Positions 15,930 to 24,761 of a stretch of DNA of 64,000 nucleotides are shown one piece after another. The stretch's first letter is position 1; each line of letters begins with the position of its first letter. The position numbers and the translations under genes were made by a program. Below the pieces are notes generated by a model. The model did not search any database and was not told the DNA's origin. It saw nothing but the letters and a program-made list of their open reading frames with translations. This stretch comes from Polyangia bacterium (GTDB lineage Bacteria > Myxococcota_A > Polyangia > Nannocystales > Nannocystaceae): positions 1 to 64,000 of the forward strand of contig JAUHWG010000005.1 of the NCBI GenBank assembly GCA_030424595.1. The letters are read 5' to 3'.

Positions 15930-16285
15930 TGTCCGAGGCTCTACGAGACCGCGTCCCGTGGCTCCACGACGCCGGACGAGAGCCGGACCACGCCCTAGGG
16001 CCGGACCCTGCTCTACGAGGCCGGACCGCTCTACGAGAGCCGGACCCTGCTCTACGAAGCCGGACCCTGCTCTACGAAGCCGGACCCTGCTCTACGAGGC
16101 CGGACCCTGCTCTACGAGGCCGGACCGCTCTACGAGAGCCGGACCCCGCTCTACATGGCCGCGCCCGTGCTCTACCAAGGCAGCGCCCTGTGCTCGATGA
16201 GCCTGTGCCCATGCCCGACGAAGGCCGTCCCCGCGCCCTACGATGGCCGCGCCCGCGCTCTACGAGGCCGCGCCCGTGCTCTGAA
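15930..16285. repeat. Imperfect tandem repeat array, ~20-bp unit
   Basis: The unit is close to GGCCGGACCCTGCTCTACGA, with 18-bp variants that lack CCT. The most regular copies are at 15999-16160; copies decay on both sides, and weaker ones reach 16285. The right end overlaps the last codons and stop of the aminotransferase gene: the stop TAG at 16262-16260 is part of the repeat unit. The array contains no gene. Confidence 0.85.
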
Positions 16286-17504
16286 GGCTTGTGGCGATCG
16301 CCCGCCAGATCTGGCGGAGCTCCGCCTCGCCTGCGCGATAGGGCAGGAGAAGCCGGACCGTGTGACCGCCGCAGACGGTCACGAGGATCCCGTGCTCGTT
16401 CATCAGCGCGCCGTTCAGCGGCCCGGCTGCACGATCCTCGCGGGCGCCGATCTGAATGCCGATCATCGCCCCGAGGCCGCGAAGCTCGCTCACCTGGTCG
16501 ATCGGCTCAGCCGCGGCGATCTTCTGCAGGGTAGGCGTCTGAGCGCCCGCGGCCGTCATCAACCCCTCCTCCTCGATGATCCGCAGGGTCGCGAGGGCGG
16601 CGGAGCAGGCGAGCGGGTTGCCGCCGAAGGTCGTCCCGTGGGAGCCGCCTGTCATCGCCGAAGCGGCGGCCTTGGAGGCCAGGCACACGCCGATCGGAAA
16701 ACCACCGCCGAGCGCCTTCGCCAACCACATCAGGTCAGGGTGGAGCTCGGGGTCATCACCGACGATGGCCGACCACGCCGACCAATGGCCGGTGCGGCCA
16801 CAGCCGCTCTGGACCTCGTCGAGGCCGAGCAGGGCGCCGTTTCGCCGGGTGATCTCGCGGAGGAAGACCAGGAACTCGCGGCTCGCCGGGAAGATCCCTC
16901 CCTCGCCCTGGACCGGCTCGATGAAGACCGCCGCGATGCGTCCGCCTGCGCCGGCGAAGGCGGCCTCGACCGCCTCGGTGTCGCCGAAGGGCAGGCGGAT
17001 CACCCGGGCCTCGAGGAAGCTCTCCGGCTCCTCTTCGCCGACGCAGCGGATGTAGGGGCGACGGTAGTTCGGGTTCGCGGTCAGCGAGAGCGCGCCGAGG
17101 CTGCGACCGTGGAAGGCCCCCTCAAAGACGACGATCGTGTCCCGACCCGTCGCCTTCAGGGCGAGCTTGATCGCGGCCTCCGTGGTCTCCGTGCCGGTGT
17201 TGGCGAAGAAGGTCCGGGCCTCGTCCAGGGGGAAGAGATCTGCGAGGCGGGCGGCGAGCTCCTGCTGCGGCGCGGTGAAGAAGCTGTTGGAGGCGGTGCT
17301 AAGGCGCTGGAGCTGGTGGTGGATCGCCTCGACCCAGAGCGGATGAGCGTGGCCCAGAGGGGCGCAGCCGACCCCGGTCATCGCGTCCAGGAAGACCTTG
17401 CCGTCGCTCCCCTTGAGGTGCATCGAGCCTCCGGGCCCCTCCGGGAGCACCGCCTCGAGGGTGACGTTGCGAAGTCCGTAGGTCGGCCAGCGGAGGTCGG
17501 TCAT
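16260..17504 (-). CDS. Class III PLP aminotransferase, acetylornithine aminotransferase-like
   Basis: A 414-residue fold-type I PLP enzyme starting at ATG 17504. Landmarks are LDAMTGVGCAPLGHAHP, the phosphate-binding FANTGTETTEAAIKLA, VFEGAFHGRSLGALSLT, LGLDEVQSGCGRTG with the Asp that contacts the pyridine nitrogen, and LAKALGGGFPIG with the Schiff-base Lys. The pattern fits ArgD and succinylornithine/ornithine aminotransferases; I would not separate these by eye, and no arginine gene is adjacent. The last six codons and stop lie inside a tandem repeat array, so the C-terminus may have been remodelled by repeat growth. Confidence 0.85.
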   Translation of the reverse strand: MTDLRWPTYGLRNVTLEAVLPEGPGGSMHLKGSDGKVFLDAMTGVGCAPLGHAHPLWVEAIHHQLQRLSTASNSFFTAPQQELAARLADLFPLDEARTFFANTGTETTEAAIKLALKATGRDTIVVFEGAFHGRSLGALSLTANPNYRRPYIRCVGEEEPESFLEARVIRLPFGDTEAVEAAFAGAGGRIAAVFIEPVQGEGGIFPASREFLVFLREITRRNGALLGLDEVQSGCGRTGHWSAWSAIVGDDPELHPDLMWLAKALGGGFPIGVCLASKAAASAMTGGSHGTTFGGNPLACSAALATLRIIEEEGLMTAAGAQTPTLQKIAAAEPIDQVSELRGLGAMIGIQIGAREDRAAGPLNGALMNEHGILVTVCGGHTVRLLLPYRAGEAELRQIWRAIATSLQSTGAAS

Positions 17505-17643
17505 GCCTTGCTATCGCAGGAGCTTGATCGCGATGCAAGCCCGTCGGAGAGAGGACCAGACGCGCGCCCTGAGCACGGGCGCCCGTGCCCGCCGGCGACC
17601 CCCGACCAGGTGCGGTCGAGGGCGGGGCACGCCCAGGGCAATG

Positions 17644-17727
17644 GTGACGGCGAGGTCGTGACGGCGAGGTCGTGACGGCGAGGTCGTGACGGCGAGGTCG
17701 TGACGGCGAGGTCGTGACGGCGAGGTG
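17644..17727. repeat. Six tandem copies of a 14-bp unit
   Basis: GTGACGGCGAGGTC is repeated six times without a break; only the final base of the last copy differs. The period is not a multiple of three and no gene covers it. It lies in the 272-base gap between the acyl-CoA dehydrogenase 3' end (17777) and the aminotransferase start (17504). Confidence 0.95.
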
Positions 17728-17776
17728 GCGCCAGCGCGCAGCGCCCGCTCGAAGACCTCCCTCGAAGTGGGCCCGC

Positions 17777-19627
17777 CTAGAAGGCGGACTCGTCGACCTC
17801 CATCAGCTCCAGGGTGCCCGCCTCGACCTGCTTGCGCGCGAGGGTCAGACCGGGGAGCACCTCACGGCAGTAGAAGCGGACCGCCGCGAGCTTGCCGCGG
17901 TAGAAGTCGAGCTCCTTGGTGTCGGTGGAGTTCGCCTCCTCGAGGGCGGTGAGGGCCTTGCGCGCGACCACGCCCTGGCGGATCAGGAGCCAGCCGATGA
18001 CGATCTCCGCGGTCGCGAAGAGGATCCGGTTGGCCTGCACGCCGACGTGATAGATCGACTCGCCGAGCCGGCTCATCATCGCCCCGTAGATCCCCTGGAC
18101 GTCGCCGAGCGCCCGCATCAGCGCGAGCTTCTCGACCTCGAGCTCGGCCGGGCCGTTGGCCTCGAGATCGGCGACGGTCCCCTGGATCCGCCCCATCAGC
18201 CCCCGCAGCGTCGCGCCCTGATCGCGGGCGACCTTGCGGAAGAAGAGGTCGAGCGCCTGGATGTGCGTCGTCCCCTCGTAGAGCGTGTCGATCTTCTGAT
18301 CGCGGATGTACTGCTCGATCGGGTAGTCCTGGCAGTAGCCGGAGCCGCCGAAGACCTGCAGCGAGGTCGCCAGGAGCTCGTAGGAGCGGTGCGAGCAGTA
18401 GCCCTTGACCAGCGGCAGGAGGAGATCGTTGAGACGATCGAGCTCCTTGGCCGCCTTGTCCCCGTGACCGCCGAGGAGCTCGACCTCGTCCTGGATCGAG
18501 GCGGTGTAGAGGCACAGCGCCCGCATCCCCTCGGCGAAGGACTTCTGGAGCATCAGCATCCGCCGGACGTCGGGGTGGTTGATGATCGTCACCCGCGGCG
18601 CGGTCTTGTCGGTCGCGTTCTTGAGGTCCGCGCCCTGGACCCGGATCTTCGCGTACTCGAGGGAGTTCAGGTACGCGGTCGAGAGGGTCGCCATCGACTT
18701 ACAGCCGACCGCCATGCGGGCGTTCTCGATGACGTGGAACATCTGGCGGATGCCGTTGTGGACGCCGCCGACGAGGTAGCCGCGGCAGGGGATCTTCTCG
18801 CCGAAGGTCATCTCGCAGGTCGACGAGCCCTTGAGGCCCATCTTGTGCTCGATGTTGGTGCAGAACGCCCCGTTGCGCTCGCCGAGCGAGCCGTCCTCGT
18901 TGACCCAGAACTTCGGGACGATGAACATCGACAGGCCCTTGGTCCCGGGGCCCGCGCCCTCGGGGCGGGCGAGGACGAGGTGGATGATGTTGTCGACCGC
19001 GTCAAAGTCACCGTTGGTGATGAAGCGCTTGACGCCCTCGATCTCGTAGAGATCGCCCTCGATCTGCCGCGCTTTGGTCCGGCCGACGCCGACGTCCGAT
19101 CCGGCGTCAGGCTCGGTCAGGACCATCGTCGCCCCCCAGCCCTTCTCGAGCATCGGCCCGACGAAGAGCTCGCGCTGCTCGGGGGTGCCGACCCTGGCGA
19201 TCACCTTGGCGATCACCGCGCTGAGGGCGTAGAAGGCGACCGGGGGGTTCGAGCCGACGGTCAGCTCAAAGCCGGCCCAGCAGACCGTCGGAGGCGCTCC
19301 GACCCCGCCGAGTTCCTCCGGGACCTCGAGCATGTGCCAACCGCCGTCGAAGAACGAGCGGACCGAGCGGGCGAGCCCGGGCGGGAGGGTGACCGTCCCG
19401 TCCTCGGCGAACTTGAGGTCGACCCGATCGCCCTCCGCCCAGCTCGGCGCCAGCTCGCGCTGAGCGAACTCCTCCAGGCCGTCGAGGAAGCCCCGCACCG
19501 TCTCCTCGTCGAGCGACTCGAAGAGTCCCTTGCCGAGCGTCGTGTTGTTGATGTCGAGCACCTCGAAGAGGTTGAAGTAGAGGTCGCGGAGGTTGCTCTT
19601 GTAGTGCGAGGTGGCGGCAGTGCTCAT
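17777..19627 (-). CDS. Acyl-CoA dehydrogenase with C-terminal extension domain
   Basis: A 616-residue FAD enzyme from ATG 19627, longer than the ~380-residue classic form because of a helical C-terminal extension, as in the long bacterial acyl-CoA dehydrogenases (~600 residues). Landmarks are GATMVLTEPDAGSDVG (FAD/substrate binding), GVKRFITNGDFDAVDN, HKMGLKGSSTCEMTFG, and VFGGSGYCQDYPIEQYIRD with RDQKIDTLYEGTTHIQALD near 450. It oxidises an acyl-CoA to the 2-enoyl-CoA and passes electrons to ETF. Chain-length preference cannot be told. A short direct repeat (CAGGTTTGTG twice) sits just upstream of the start at 19646-19666. Confidence 0.92.
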   Translation of the reverse strand: MSTAATSHYKSNLRDLYFNLFEVLDINNTTLGKGLFESLDEETVRGFLDGLEEFAQRELAPSWAEGDRVDLKFAEDGTVTLPPGLARSVRSFFDGGWHMLEVPEELGGVGAPPTVCWAGFELTVGSNPPVAFYALSAVIAKVIARVGTPEQRELFVGPMLEKGWGATMVLTEPDAGSDVGVGRTKARQIEGDLYEIEGVKRFITNGDFDAVDNIIHLVLARPEGAGPGTKGLSMFIVPKFWVNEDGSLGERNGAFCTNIEHKMGLKGSSTCEMTFGEKIPCRGYLVGGVHNGIRQMFHVIENARMAVGCKSMATLSTAYLNSLEYAKIRVQGADLKNATDKTAPRVTIINHPDVRRMLMLQKSFAEGMRALCLYTASIQDEVELLGGHGDKAAKELDRLNDLLLPLVKGYCSHRSYELLATSLQVFGGSGYCQDYPIEQYIRDQKIDTLYEGTTHIQALDLFFRKVARDQGATLRGLMGRIQGTVADLEANGPAELEVEKLALMRALGDVQGIYGAMMSRLGESIYHVGVQANRILFATAEIVIGWLLIRQGVVARKALTALEEANSTDTKELDFYRGKLAAVRFYCREVLPGLTLARKQVEAGTLELMEVDESAF

Positions 19628-19820
19628 ATGGGGGCCCCTGTGCGGCAGGTTTGTGCAGGTTTGTGCCCGGGATTGTCAGCGATTCGCGCCGCTTGTCAAT
19701 CCGAACACCGGCCCGTGACATCACGCGTGAGCCCATCGCCGGAGCTCCGACCCCGGCGAAGGGGCCCCTCAAGAGGCCCTCGCGACGCCTGGCAGCCTGA
19801 CGTATCATCCCCGCCAGACC

Positions 19821-20678
19821 ATGTGCAGAATCTTCGGCTTCCGCTCGGTCATCCAGAGCCAGGTGCACCGCAGCCTGATAAGCGCCGATAACGCTCTGAT
19901 GATCCAAAGCGAGCGCCACTCGGACGGCTGGGGTGTCGCGTACTACGTCGCCGGTGCGCCGCACGTGATCAAGAGCGTGAACACGGCGATGAGCGACAAC
20001 CTCTTCCAGCGGGTGTCGGGCGTCGTCACCTCGGAGACCGTGCTCGCTCACCTGCGCAAGGCGACCCAGGGCCAGCTCTCGACGATCAACACGCACCCCT
20101 TCCAGTACGGCTCCTGGGTCTTCGCCCACAACGGCAACATCACCGGGTTTAGCGAGCTGCGGGCGGGGATCCTCGAGCGAATTCCTCCGGTGCTCCGCCG
20201 CTTCATCCTCGGCGACACCGACTCCGAGGCGCTCTTCTACTTGATCCTCGGCAAGATGGCCCGGCGCTGCGAGCTTCACCGCCCGGGCTACTCGCTCCGC
20301 GATCTCGCAGCCTCCGTCCATGAGGCCGTCAGCGAGGTGATCGCCCTCGCCGGGCCGATCTGCCGCGACAACGACGCGCCCCCCGACAACAACTTCCTCT
20401 CCTTCGTGATCACCAACGGTCGGACGATGCTCGCGCACCAAGGCGGGAAGACGATCTACGTCAGCACCCACAAGCAGCGCTGCCCCGATCGCGATCACTG
20501 CCCCAGCTACGCGCCCGAGTGTGAGAGCCCGTCGACAGACGGCTTTGTCTCCCACCTCGTCTTCTCGAGCGAGCCGCTGCAGGGGGACAACGTCTGGCAG
20601 CCGATGAGCCCGACGGAGATGATCGGCGTCGACTGGCGGATGCAGCTCCAGCGCTTCCCGGCGACCGCCGCGTCGTAG
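19821..20678 (+). CDS. Class II glutamine amidotransferase (YafJ/EgtC-like)
   Basis: A 285-residue Ntn-type amidohydrolase. ATG 19821 puts the catalytic nucleophile at Cys2 (MCRIFGF), so the start is certain. Other family motifs are HSDGWGVAYY, HLRKATQG, HPFQYGSWVFAHNGNITGF with the oxyanion Asn/Gly, and GDTDSEALFYLIL. These proteins hydrolyse glutamine or gamma-glutamyl compounds. The stand-alone form has no known synthetase partner here. The 3' end is odd: the last 28 codons plus stop are followed at once by an exact second copy (see the 87-bp repeat), outside the reading frame's stop and so untranslated. Confidence 0.9.
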   Translation: MCRIFGFRSVIQSQVHRSLISADNALMIQSERHSDGWGVAYYVAGAPHVIKSVNTAMSDNLFQRVSGVVTSETVLAHLRKATQGQLSTINTHPFQYGSWVFAHNGNITGFSELRAGILERIPPVLRRFILGDTDSEALFYLILGKMARRCELHRPGYSLRDLAASVHEAVSEVIALAGPICRDNDAPPDNNFLSFVITNGRTMLAHQGGKTIYVSTHKQRCPDRDHCPSYAPECESPSTDGFVSHLVFSSEPLQGDNVWQPMSPTEMIGVDWRMQLQRFPATAAS

Positions 20679-20776
20679 CCCTGGCAGCCGATGAGCCCGA
20701 CGGAGATGATCGGCGTCGACTGGCGGATGCAGCTCCAGCGCTTCCCGGCGACCGCCGCGTCGTAGCCCTGGCAGCC
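20594..20776. repeat. Exact 87-bp tandem duplication of a gene 3' end
   Basis: 20594-20680 covers the last 28 codons and stop of the amidotransferase gene. It is repeated as 20681-20767, and the first 9 bases occur a third time at 20768-20776. I see no mismatch between the two full copies, which points to a recent slippage or unequal exchange. The second copy lacks a start and is not expressed as protein. Confidence 0.95.
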
Positions 20777-20808
20777 TCGGGCCGCCTGCGCACGCCGCCC
20801 GTGCTGTC

Positions 20809-20878
20809 GTCGACCCTCGCGGTCGACCCGCGCGGTCGACCCGCGCGGTCGACCCTCGCGAGCGACCCTCGCGAGCGT
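20809..20878. repeat. Tandem repeat, 13-bp unit
   Basis: About five copies of GTCGACCC(T/G)CGCG, the last ones degenerate. It follows the 87-bp duplication in the same gap between convergent genes. Confidence 0.85.
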
Positions 20879-20929
20879 GGGCCCGATCTGCACGAGGTCG
20901 ACGATCAGCCGAGACCCGCGGCGGCAGCC

Positions 20930-22048
20930 CTAAAACCGGAGGGTCAGCGCCCCGCGGCGGAGCTCGATCCCCGCCGACTTTCGTCGGGCGCGCTGCTTCC
21001 GCTTGAGCACGCCGCCGACCACGAGGGTGACGACCGCGACGCCGATCCCGACGCCGACGACGATGTTGGTCGCCCGCCGCAGCTCCCCAAAGCGCGCCTC
21101 CTCGGCGAAGGGGTAGGTGGCCCCCTCCGGACAGACATTGGTCTCACAGAGGGCGTCGTAGTAGATCTGCCGCTGCCTCAGCGTCAGGCCGCCGAGGGTC
21201 GCGACGGCGATCCCCGCAGCGGTGGTGAGACCGACGCCGCCCCAGAAGGCGACCCGTAGACCGCGGAGGGAGCTCGGCTTCGGCGGCTCTTCGACGACGA
21301 CCGGCGAGGGCGTCGGCCGGTCCACCGGCCTCGGGGTCACGACCACCGGGCGAGGTGAGATCTCGAGCACCGTGGTCTCCCCCCTGCGGACCCGCGAGGT
21401 GATCAGCCGCGGCTTTTCCACGTCGACGAAGCGGATCTCGAGGGCGACCTCACCCGGCATCATGCGCCGCGGGAAGTCATCAAACGAGATGCCCTCGCCG
21501 TTCAGCGTCATGCTGAGGATCTGGCCCGGATCCTCGATCCGAAGGACGAGCTCGCCGACCTCCGCCCGCAGCTGTCGCAGACGCTCGATCGCCTCGGCGT
21601 AGCGCTCGGCGTTATCGTCCTCAAACTCCGCGTACTCCTCGTAGGCGTCGATCGCCGCGAAGGTGTCGCCCGCCCGAGCGTAGGCCCGCGCCGCCGCGAC
21701 GAGGGCCTCGAGCGAGGGAAAGGTCTCAAAGGAGCGGCGGAATTCGGCCGCCGCTGCGGCGAACTCCTCCGCGAGGAAGAGCCGCCGCGCCTCCTCAAAG
21801 GACGCCAGGGCGGCCCGCTTGCGCGCCTCGTCGTCCACCGGCGCCGCCTCGGGGAGGGACCCCTCGCCCGCGTCCTCCGCCGGCGCGTCAGCCTCAGCTT
21901 CGGCGCCGACGACCCCGCCCTCATCCGTCGTGAGGGGTCGATCTCCTGCGATCCCCGGCGGGGCCGCGACCGCGTGAGGAGCGACGAGCACAGCGCCGAC
22001 CAGCGCTACGCTCGGCAGAAAACCCCTCAGGGCCGAAGAAAAGACCAT
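20930..22048 (-). CDS. Exported TPR/PEGA-like membrane protein coupled to a Ser/Thr kinase
   Basis: A 372-residue protein from ATG 22048. A signal peptide (SVALVGAVLVAPHAVAAPP) is followed by an acidic linker, TPR-type helices (KRAALASFEEARRLFLAEE, ALVAAARAYARAGDTFAA) and a beta-rich stretch like PEGA (VGELVLRIEDPGQILSMTL, MPGEVALEIRFVDVEKP). After a Pro-rich linker come two membrane segments near the C-terminus (about 275-295 and 330-350), and the chain ends in a basic/aromatic tail. The start codon shares one base with the stop of the kinase gene (TAATG), so translation is coupled. It is probably an envelope partner or readout of that kinase; the function is unknown. Confidence 0.75.
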   Translation of the reverse strand: MVFSSALRGFLPSVALVGAVLVAPHAVAAPPGIAGDRPLTTDEGGVVGAEAEADAPAEDAGEGSLPEAAPVDDEARKRAALASFEEARRLFLAEEFAAAAAEFRRSFETFPSLEALVAAARAYARAGDTFAAIDAYEEYAEFEDDNAERYAEAIERLRQLRAEVGELVLRIEDPGQILSMTLNGEGISFDDFPRRMMPGEVALEIRFVDVEKPRLITSRVRRGETTVLEISPRPVVVTPRPVDRPTPSPVVVEEPPKPSSLRGLRVAFWGGVGLTTAAGIAVATLGGLTLRQRQIYYDALCETNVCPEGATYPFAEEARFGELRRATNIVVGVGIGVAVVTLVVGGVLKRKQRARRKSAGIELRRGALTLRF

Positions 22049-23952
22049 TACTCGCCGTCTGGCGCCCGCTTCTTGATGAGGGGCTTGTCGAAGGTCGGCG
22101 GCGGCAAGGGCATCGGATCGCCGGATGTCGCAGCTTCGGTCTTTTTCTTCTTCGGCTTGGTCGAGAGGCGTAGTCCACCGCCGTTCTCGTTGCGAACCCC
22201 GCGAACCGGGGGAGGTGGTCCGTCATCAGCGACGGCGCGGAGAACATAGCGGAGATTCTCCGTGACCAGAGGCAGGCGCTTCTCGGTCTTCGCCTGGTAC
22301 CCGCTCATATAGACCTCGAGGGTCAGGGACTCGACCTCAGAGCGCGGCAATTCAACGTCGAGGGGGGTCGTTCTCCCCGCCAGCTGCTCATCGAGGCTGG
22401 CCTGCACCTCCGGCGAAGACGCCCCCGAGATCCGGACCTGGGCGCCGTCCGGGTCCGAATTCACGACCCAGCGGATCGTCTCGGGCTGCCCGGGGATCTC
22501 CATGCCAGGATCGACCTCGCCGTCGTCGACCACGGTCGCGATCGCGGTCGCCTCCCCCGTCTCGTCGCTCTCCTCGGGCGTACGCAGCAGGCCGCTGGCC
22601 ACCAAGATCACGATCGCGAGCAATGCGCCCATCATCGGCAGGGCGATCCAGGCGCCCCACCAGCGACCAGGCACCGTCGTGATCCCGGTGATGACGGAGG
22701 TCGTGATGCTCCCGGTCACGGGCTCGCCCACGGCGGAGCCATGGGATCCCGCGGCGGCCACGGCCGCCGCCTCGGCCTCCGCGACCACGGGCACGACCGT
22801 GAGGAGCGGTCGGCTCACAGGCTCCCCCCCCTGCGCGCTCGGAGCGGGGTGTCGTCGGGTGGCCTCGTCCTCAGCACCACCCGCGTCAGCGCCGACCAGG
22901 GCGATCTTCGGCCGCCCCGCGCGGGTGCTCGCCCGCCGGTACTCCGCCTGCTCGCCGAAGCGCTCGCGCATGATCGCCGCCAGCTTCGCCCGCGGCTCTC
23001 CGTCACGATCGCGATCGGCGAGCTCGCGCTGGAGGCGACGGAGGTCTCGGGTCATCGCCGCCGCCGACTCGTAGCGATCCCCTGGATCGCGGGCGAGGGT
23101 CCGCTCCAGCACCCGCTCGAGGGAGGCGGGGAGGTCCGGCCGCACCTCCGCGAGCGGCGGCCGCTGGCAGGCGACGACCTTGGCCAGGGTCTCGACGTCG
23201 TTCTCGCCGGCGAAGAGCCGCTGGCCCGTGCACAGCTCCCAGAGGATCACGCCCAGCGCGAAGAGGTCGCAGGCCGGCGTCAGCGGCCGAGACTGCGCCT
23301 GCTCCGGCGACATGTAGGGCAGCTTGCCGCGCAGCTGCCCCGTGCGCGTGTCGGTCCGCTTGCCCTTCGCCTTCATGATCCCGAAGTCGACGATCCGGAC
23401 CCAGCCCTCGTGGTCGATCAGGAGGTTTTGCGGCGAGACGTCGCGGTGGATGACGCCGAAGAGGTTGCCGTCAGCGTCGCGGAGCTCATGCGCCGCCCGC
23501 AGGCCCTCACAGGCGTCGATCAGGATCTGGAGGACCACCGGTAGCGGCAGGTGCTCGTCTTCGGGGCGCAGCGCCCGGATCAGCGCCGACAGCGTCTCGC
23601 CGTCGACGAACTCCATGACCATGTAGTAGTCGCCGCGCTCGTGACCCAGGTCGAGGATCTCGACCACGTGCGGGTTGTGGATCTGGGCCGCGATGCGGGC
23701 CTCGTCGAGGAACATCTCGACGAGGTTCGCCTCCGCCGCGAGGTGCGGATGGATCACCTTGATCGCGACCAGCTTCTCGAAGCCCGCACTCCCTGTCGCA
23801 CGGGCCAGGTAGACCGTCGCCATCCCGCCGTGGCCGAGGCGCTGGAGCACCTCATAGCGGCCGATCCTGCGGCGCAATTGCCTCACATCGGCCTCAGTTC
23901 CAGAGGCCGGCGGCTCCAAGGGGACGACCTTGGTTTCGGGCTCGGCTTCCAT
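22048..23952 (-). CDS. Transmembrane Hanks-type Ser/Thr protein kinase with PEGA-like extracytoplasmic domain
   Basis: Start taken as ATG 23952; a TTG three codons earlier is possible, and neither has a clear ribosome site. The kinase domain (about residues 32-310) is complete: Gly loop LGHGGMATVY, VAIKVIHPHL with the catalytic Lys, VIHRDVSPQNLLID, VDFGIMKAKGK, and PYMSPEQAQ. The juxtamembrane linker is long, followed by one membrane helix (WIALPMMGALLAIVILVASG, about 450-470) and an outer domain with PEGA character (VNSDPDGAQVRISG ... LTLEVYMSGYQAKTEKR). It senses at the envelope and phosphorylates in the cytoplasm. HRDVSPQN instead of HRDLKPEN is common in myxobacterial kinases. The coupled downstream gene is a TPR/PEGA protein. 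Confidence 0.93.
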   Translation of the reverse strand: MEAEPETKVVPLEPPASGTEADVRQLRRRIGRYEVLQRLGHGGMATVYLARATGSAGFEKLVAIKVIHPHLAAEANLVEMFLDEARIAAQIHNPHVVEILDLGHERGDYYMVMEFVDGETLSALIRALRPEDEHLPLPVVLQILIDACEGLRAAHELRDADGNLFGVIHRDVSPQNLLIDHEGWVRIVDFGIMKAKGKRTDTRTGQLRGKLPYMSPEQAQSRPLTPACDLFALGVILWELCTGQRLFAGENDVETLAKVVACQRPPLAEVRPDLPASLERVLERTLARDPGDRYESAAAMTRDLRRLQRELADRDRDGEPRAKLAAIMRERFGEQAEYRRASTRAGRPKIALVGADAGGAEDEATRRHPAPSAQGGEPVSRPLLTVVPVVAEAEAAAVAAAGSHGSAVGEPVTGSITTSVITGITTVPGRWWGAWIALPMMGALLAIVILVASGLLRTPEESDETGEATAIATVVDDGEVDPGMEIPGQPETIRWVVNSDPDGAQVRISGASSPEVQASLDEQLAGRTTPLDVELPRSEVESLTLEVYMSGYQAKTEKRLPLVTENLRYVLRAVADDGPPPPVRGVRNENGGGLRLSTKPKKKKTEAATSGDPMPLPPPTFDKPLIKKRAPDGE

Positions 23953-24493
23953 CTTTGACAAGGGGGGACGCTACGTAAGTTTCACGATACGCCATGACAG
24001 CGGGCATATCACCTGCCGGTTCGCGGACTCGTCGGCGCCGGACGGCGTTGGAATTGTTGAGAGATTCTGCGATGAGGACGGCGAGCTTGTGCCGCTTGGT
24101 AGCTTTGTGATGCGACGCCCACCGCGGACACGGCCGAAAATCTCTCGCGCGATTTCGTGAACCCACTTACAAATTCTGGATCTTCTGAACGGGTGATATG
24201 ATTCGGCCCGGCCCGTACCACTCTAGGTACAATGTTCAGAAGAGATCTCGGAGATCTTCCCCGCGCATCGCAAATTTGTGGATTTGCCATGGCCGCAGAA
24301 GACTGATCCACCATGGGCAATTTTCTCCTTCTCTCCTGATTTTCCGTATGATTTCAGTTCTTTAAGTGAAATATGAGGCGTGCAAGCGAGCGCGCGCCTC
24401 ATGCGCCCCCCCAGAGCTACTGGAATGACCCTTGCGTGCAGGAGGGGCATGACGTACGACGCAAGGGAGCCACGAGCCGGAGAGAGGACAGAC
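23953..24493. other. Long, comparatively AT-rich divergent intergenic region
   Basis: About 540 bases between the kinase start and the RHH-like gene. It is visibly less GC-rich than the surrounding genes, especially 24160-24370. No protein-coding frame is convincing. It should hold both promoters; a TACAAT hexamer at 24228-24233 could be a -10 for the rightward gene. Two inverted repeats are listed separately. Confidence 0.6.
24215..24257. promoter_or_regulatory. Two palindromic candidate operators
   Basis: GTACC-N6-GGTAC at 24215-24230 overlaps the TACAAT candidate -10. AGATCTC-G-GAGATCT at 24243-24257 is a perfect 7-bp-arm palindrome just downstream. Both are about 240-280 bases ahead of the RHH-like gene, and autoregulation is a reasonable guess for that family. 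Not otherwise supported. Confidence 0.4.
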
Positions 24494-24724
24494 ATGGCGA
24501 AGCGACAGACGCGCAGAAGTATTTCGGTCAAGGGCATCACCTATCAGCGCCTGAAAGACTACTGCGAGGCCTGCGGACTCAGCGTCAGCGGCTACCTCGA
24601 GGAGATCATCGCTGAGAAGCTCGACGCCGCCGGAGTTCCGGTCCCGACCGTGGTCAAGCAGCGGCCGCAGCCCAAGTTGAACTCCAACCCCGACGAGATC
24701 GTTTCGCAGCACTTCACGTTCTGA
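24494..24724 (+). CDS. Small ribbon-helix-helix-like DNA-binding protein
   Basis: A 76-residue protein from ATG 24494, preceded by a purine-rich GAGAGAGGA ribosome site; the open frame extends upstream without start signals. After a basic leader (MAKRQTRRSISV) the sequence fits a ribbon-helix-helix fold: a short strand (SISVKGITY), then helices QRLKDYCEACGLS and VSGYLEEIIAEKLD. The C-terminal ~30 residues are polar with prolines. RHH proteins bind DNA as dimers of dimers and often repress their own promoter; two palindromes upstream fit. No toxin gene follows, so it is not an obvious antitoxin. The gene ends in a clear hairpin terminator. Confidence 0.75.
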   Translation: MAKRQTRRSISVKGITYQRLKDYCEACGLSVSGYLEEIIAEKLDAAGVPVPTVVKQRPQPKLNSNPDEIVSQHFTF

Positions 24725-24761
24725 GCTCAGGCCCTGTGGCCGCCCCAGGACGCCCGAGACG

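Noticed and set aside
15930..16285. CRISPR-like or coding repeat array
   Set aside because: Direct 20-bp tandem units without spacers and no frame-preserving pattern.
17714..19891. 725-codon plus-strand frame opposite the acyl-CoA dehydrogenase
   Set aside because: The minus strand encodes a complete known enzyme; the plus frame has no domain and starts inside a tandem repeat.
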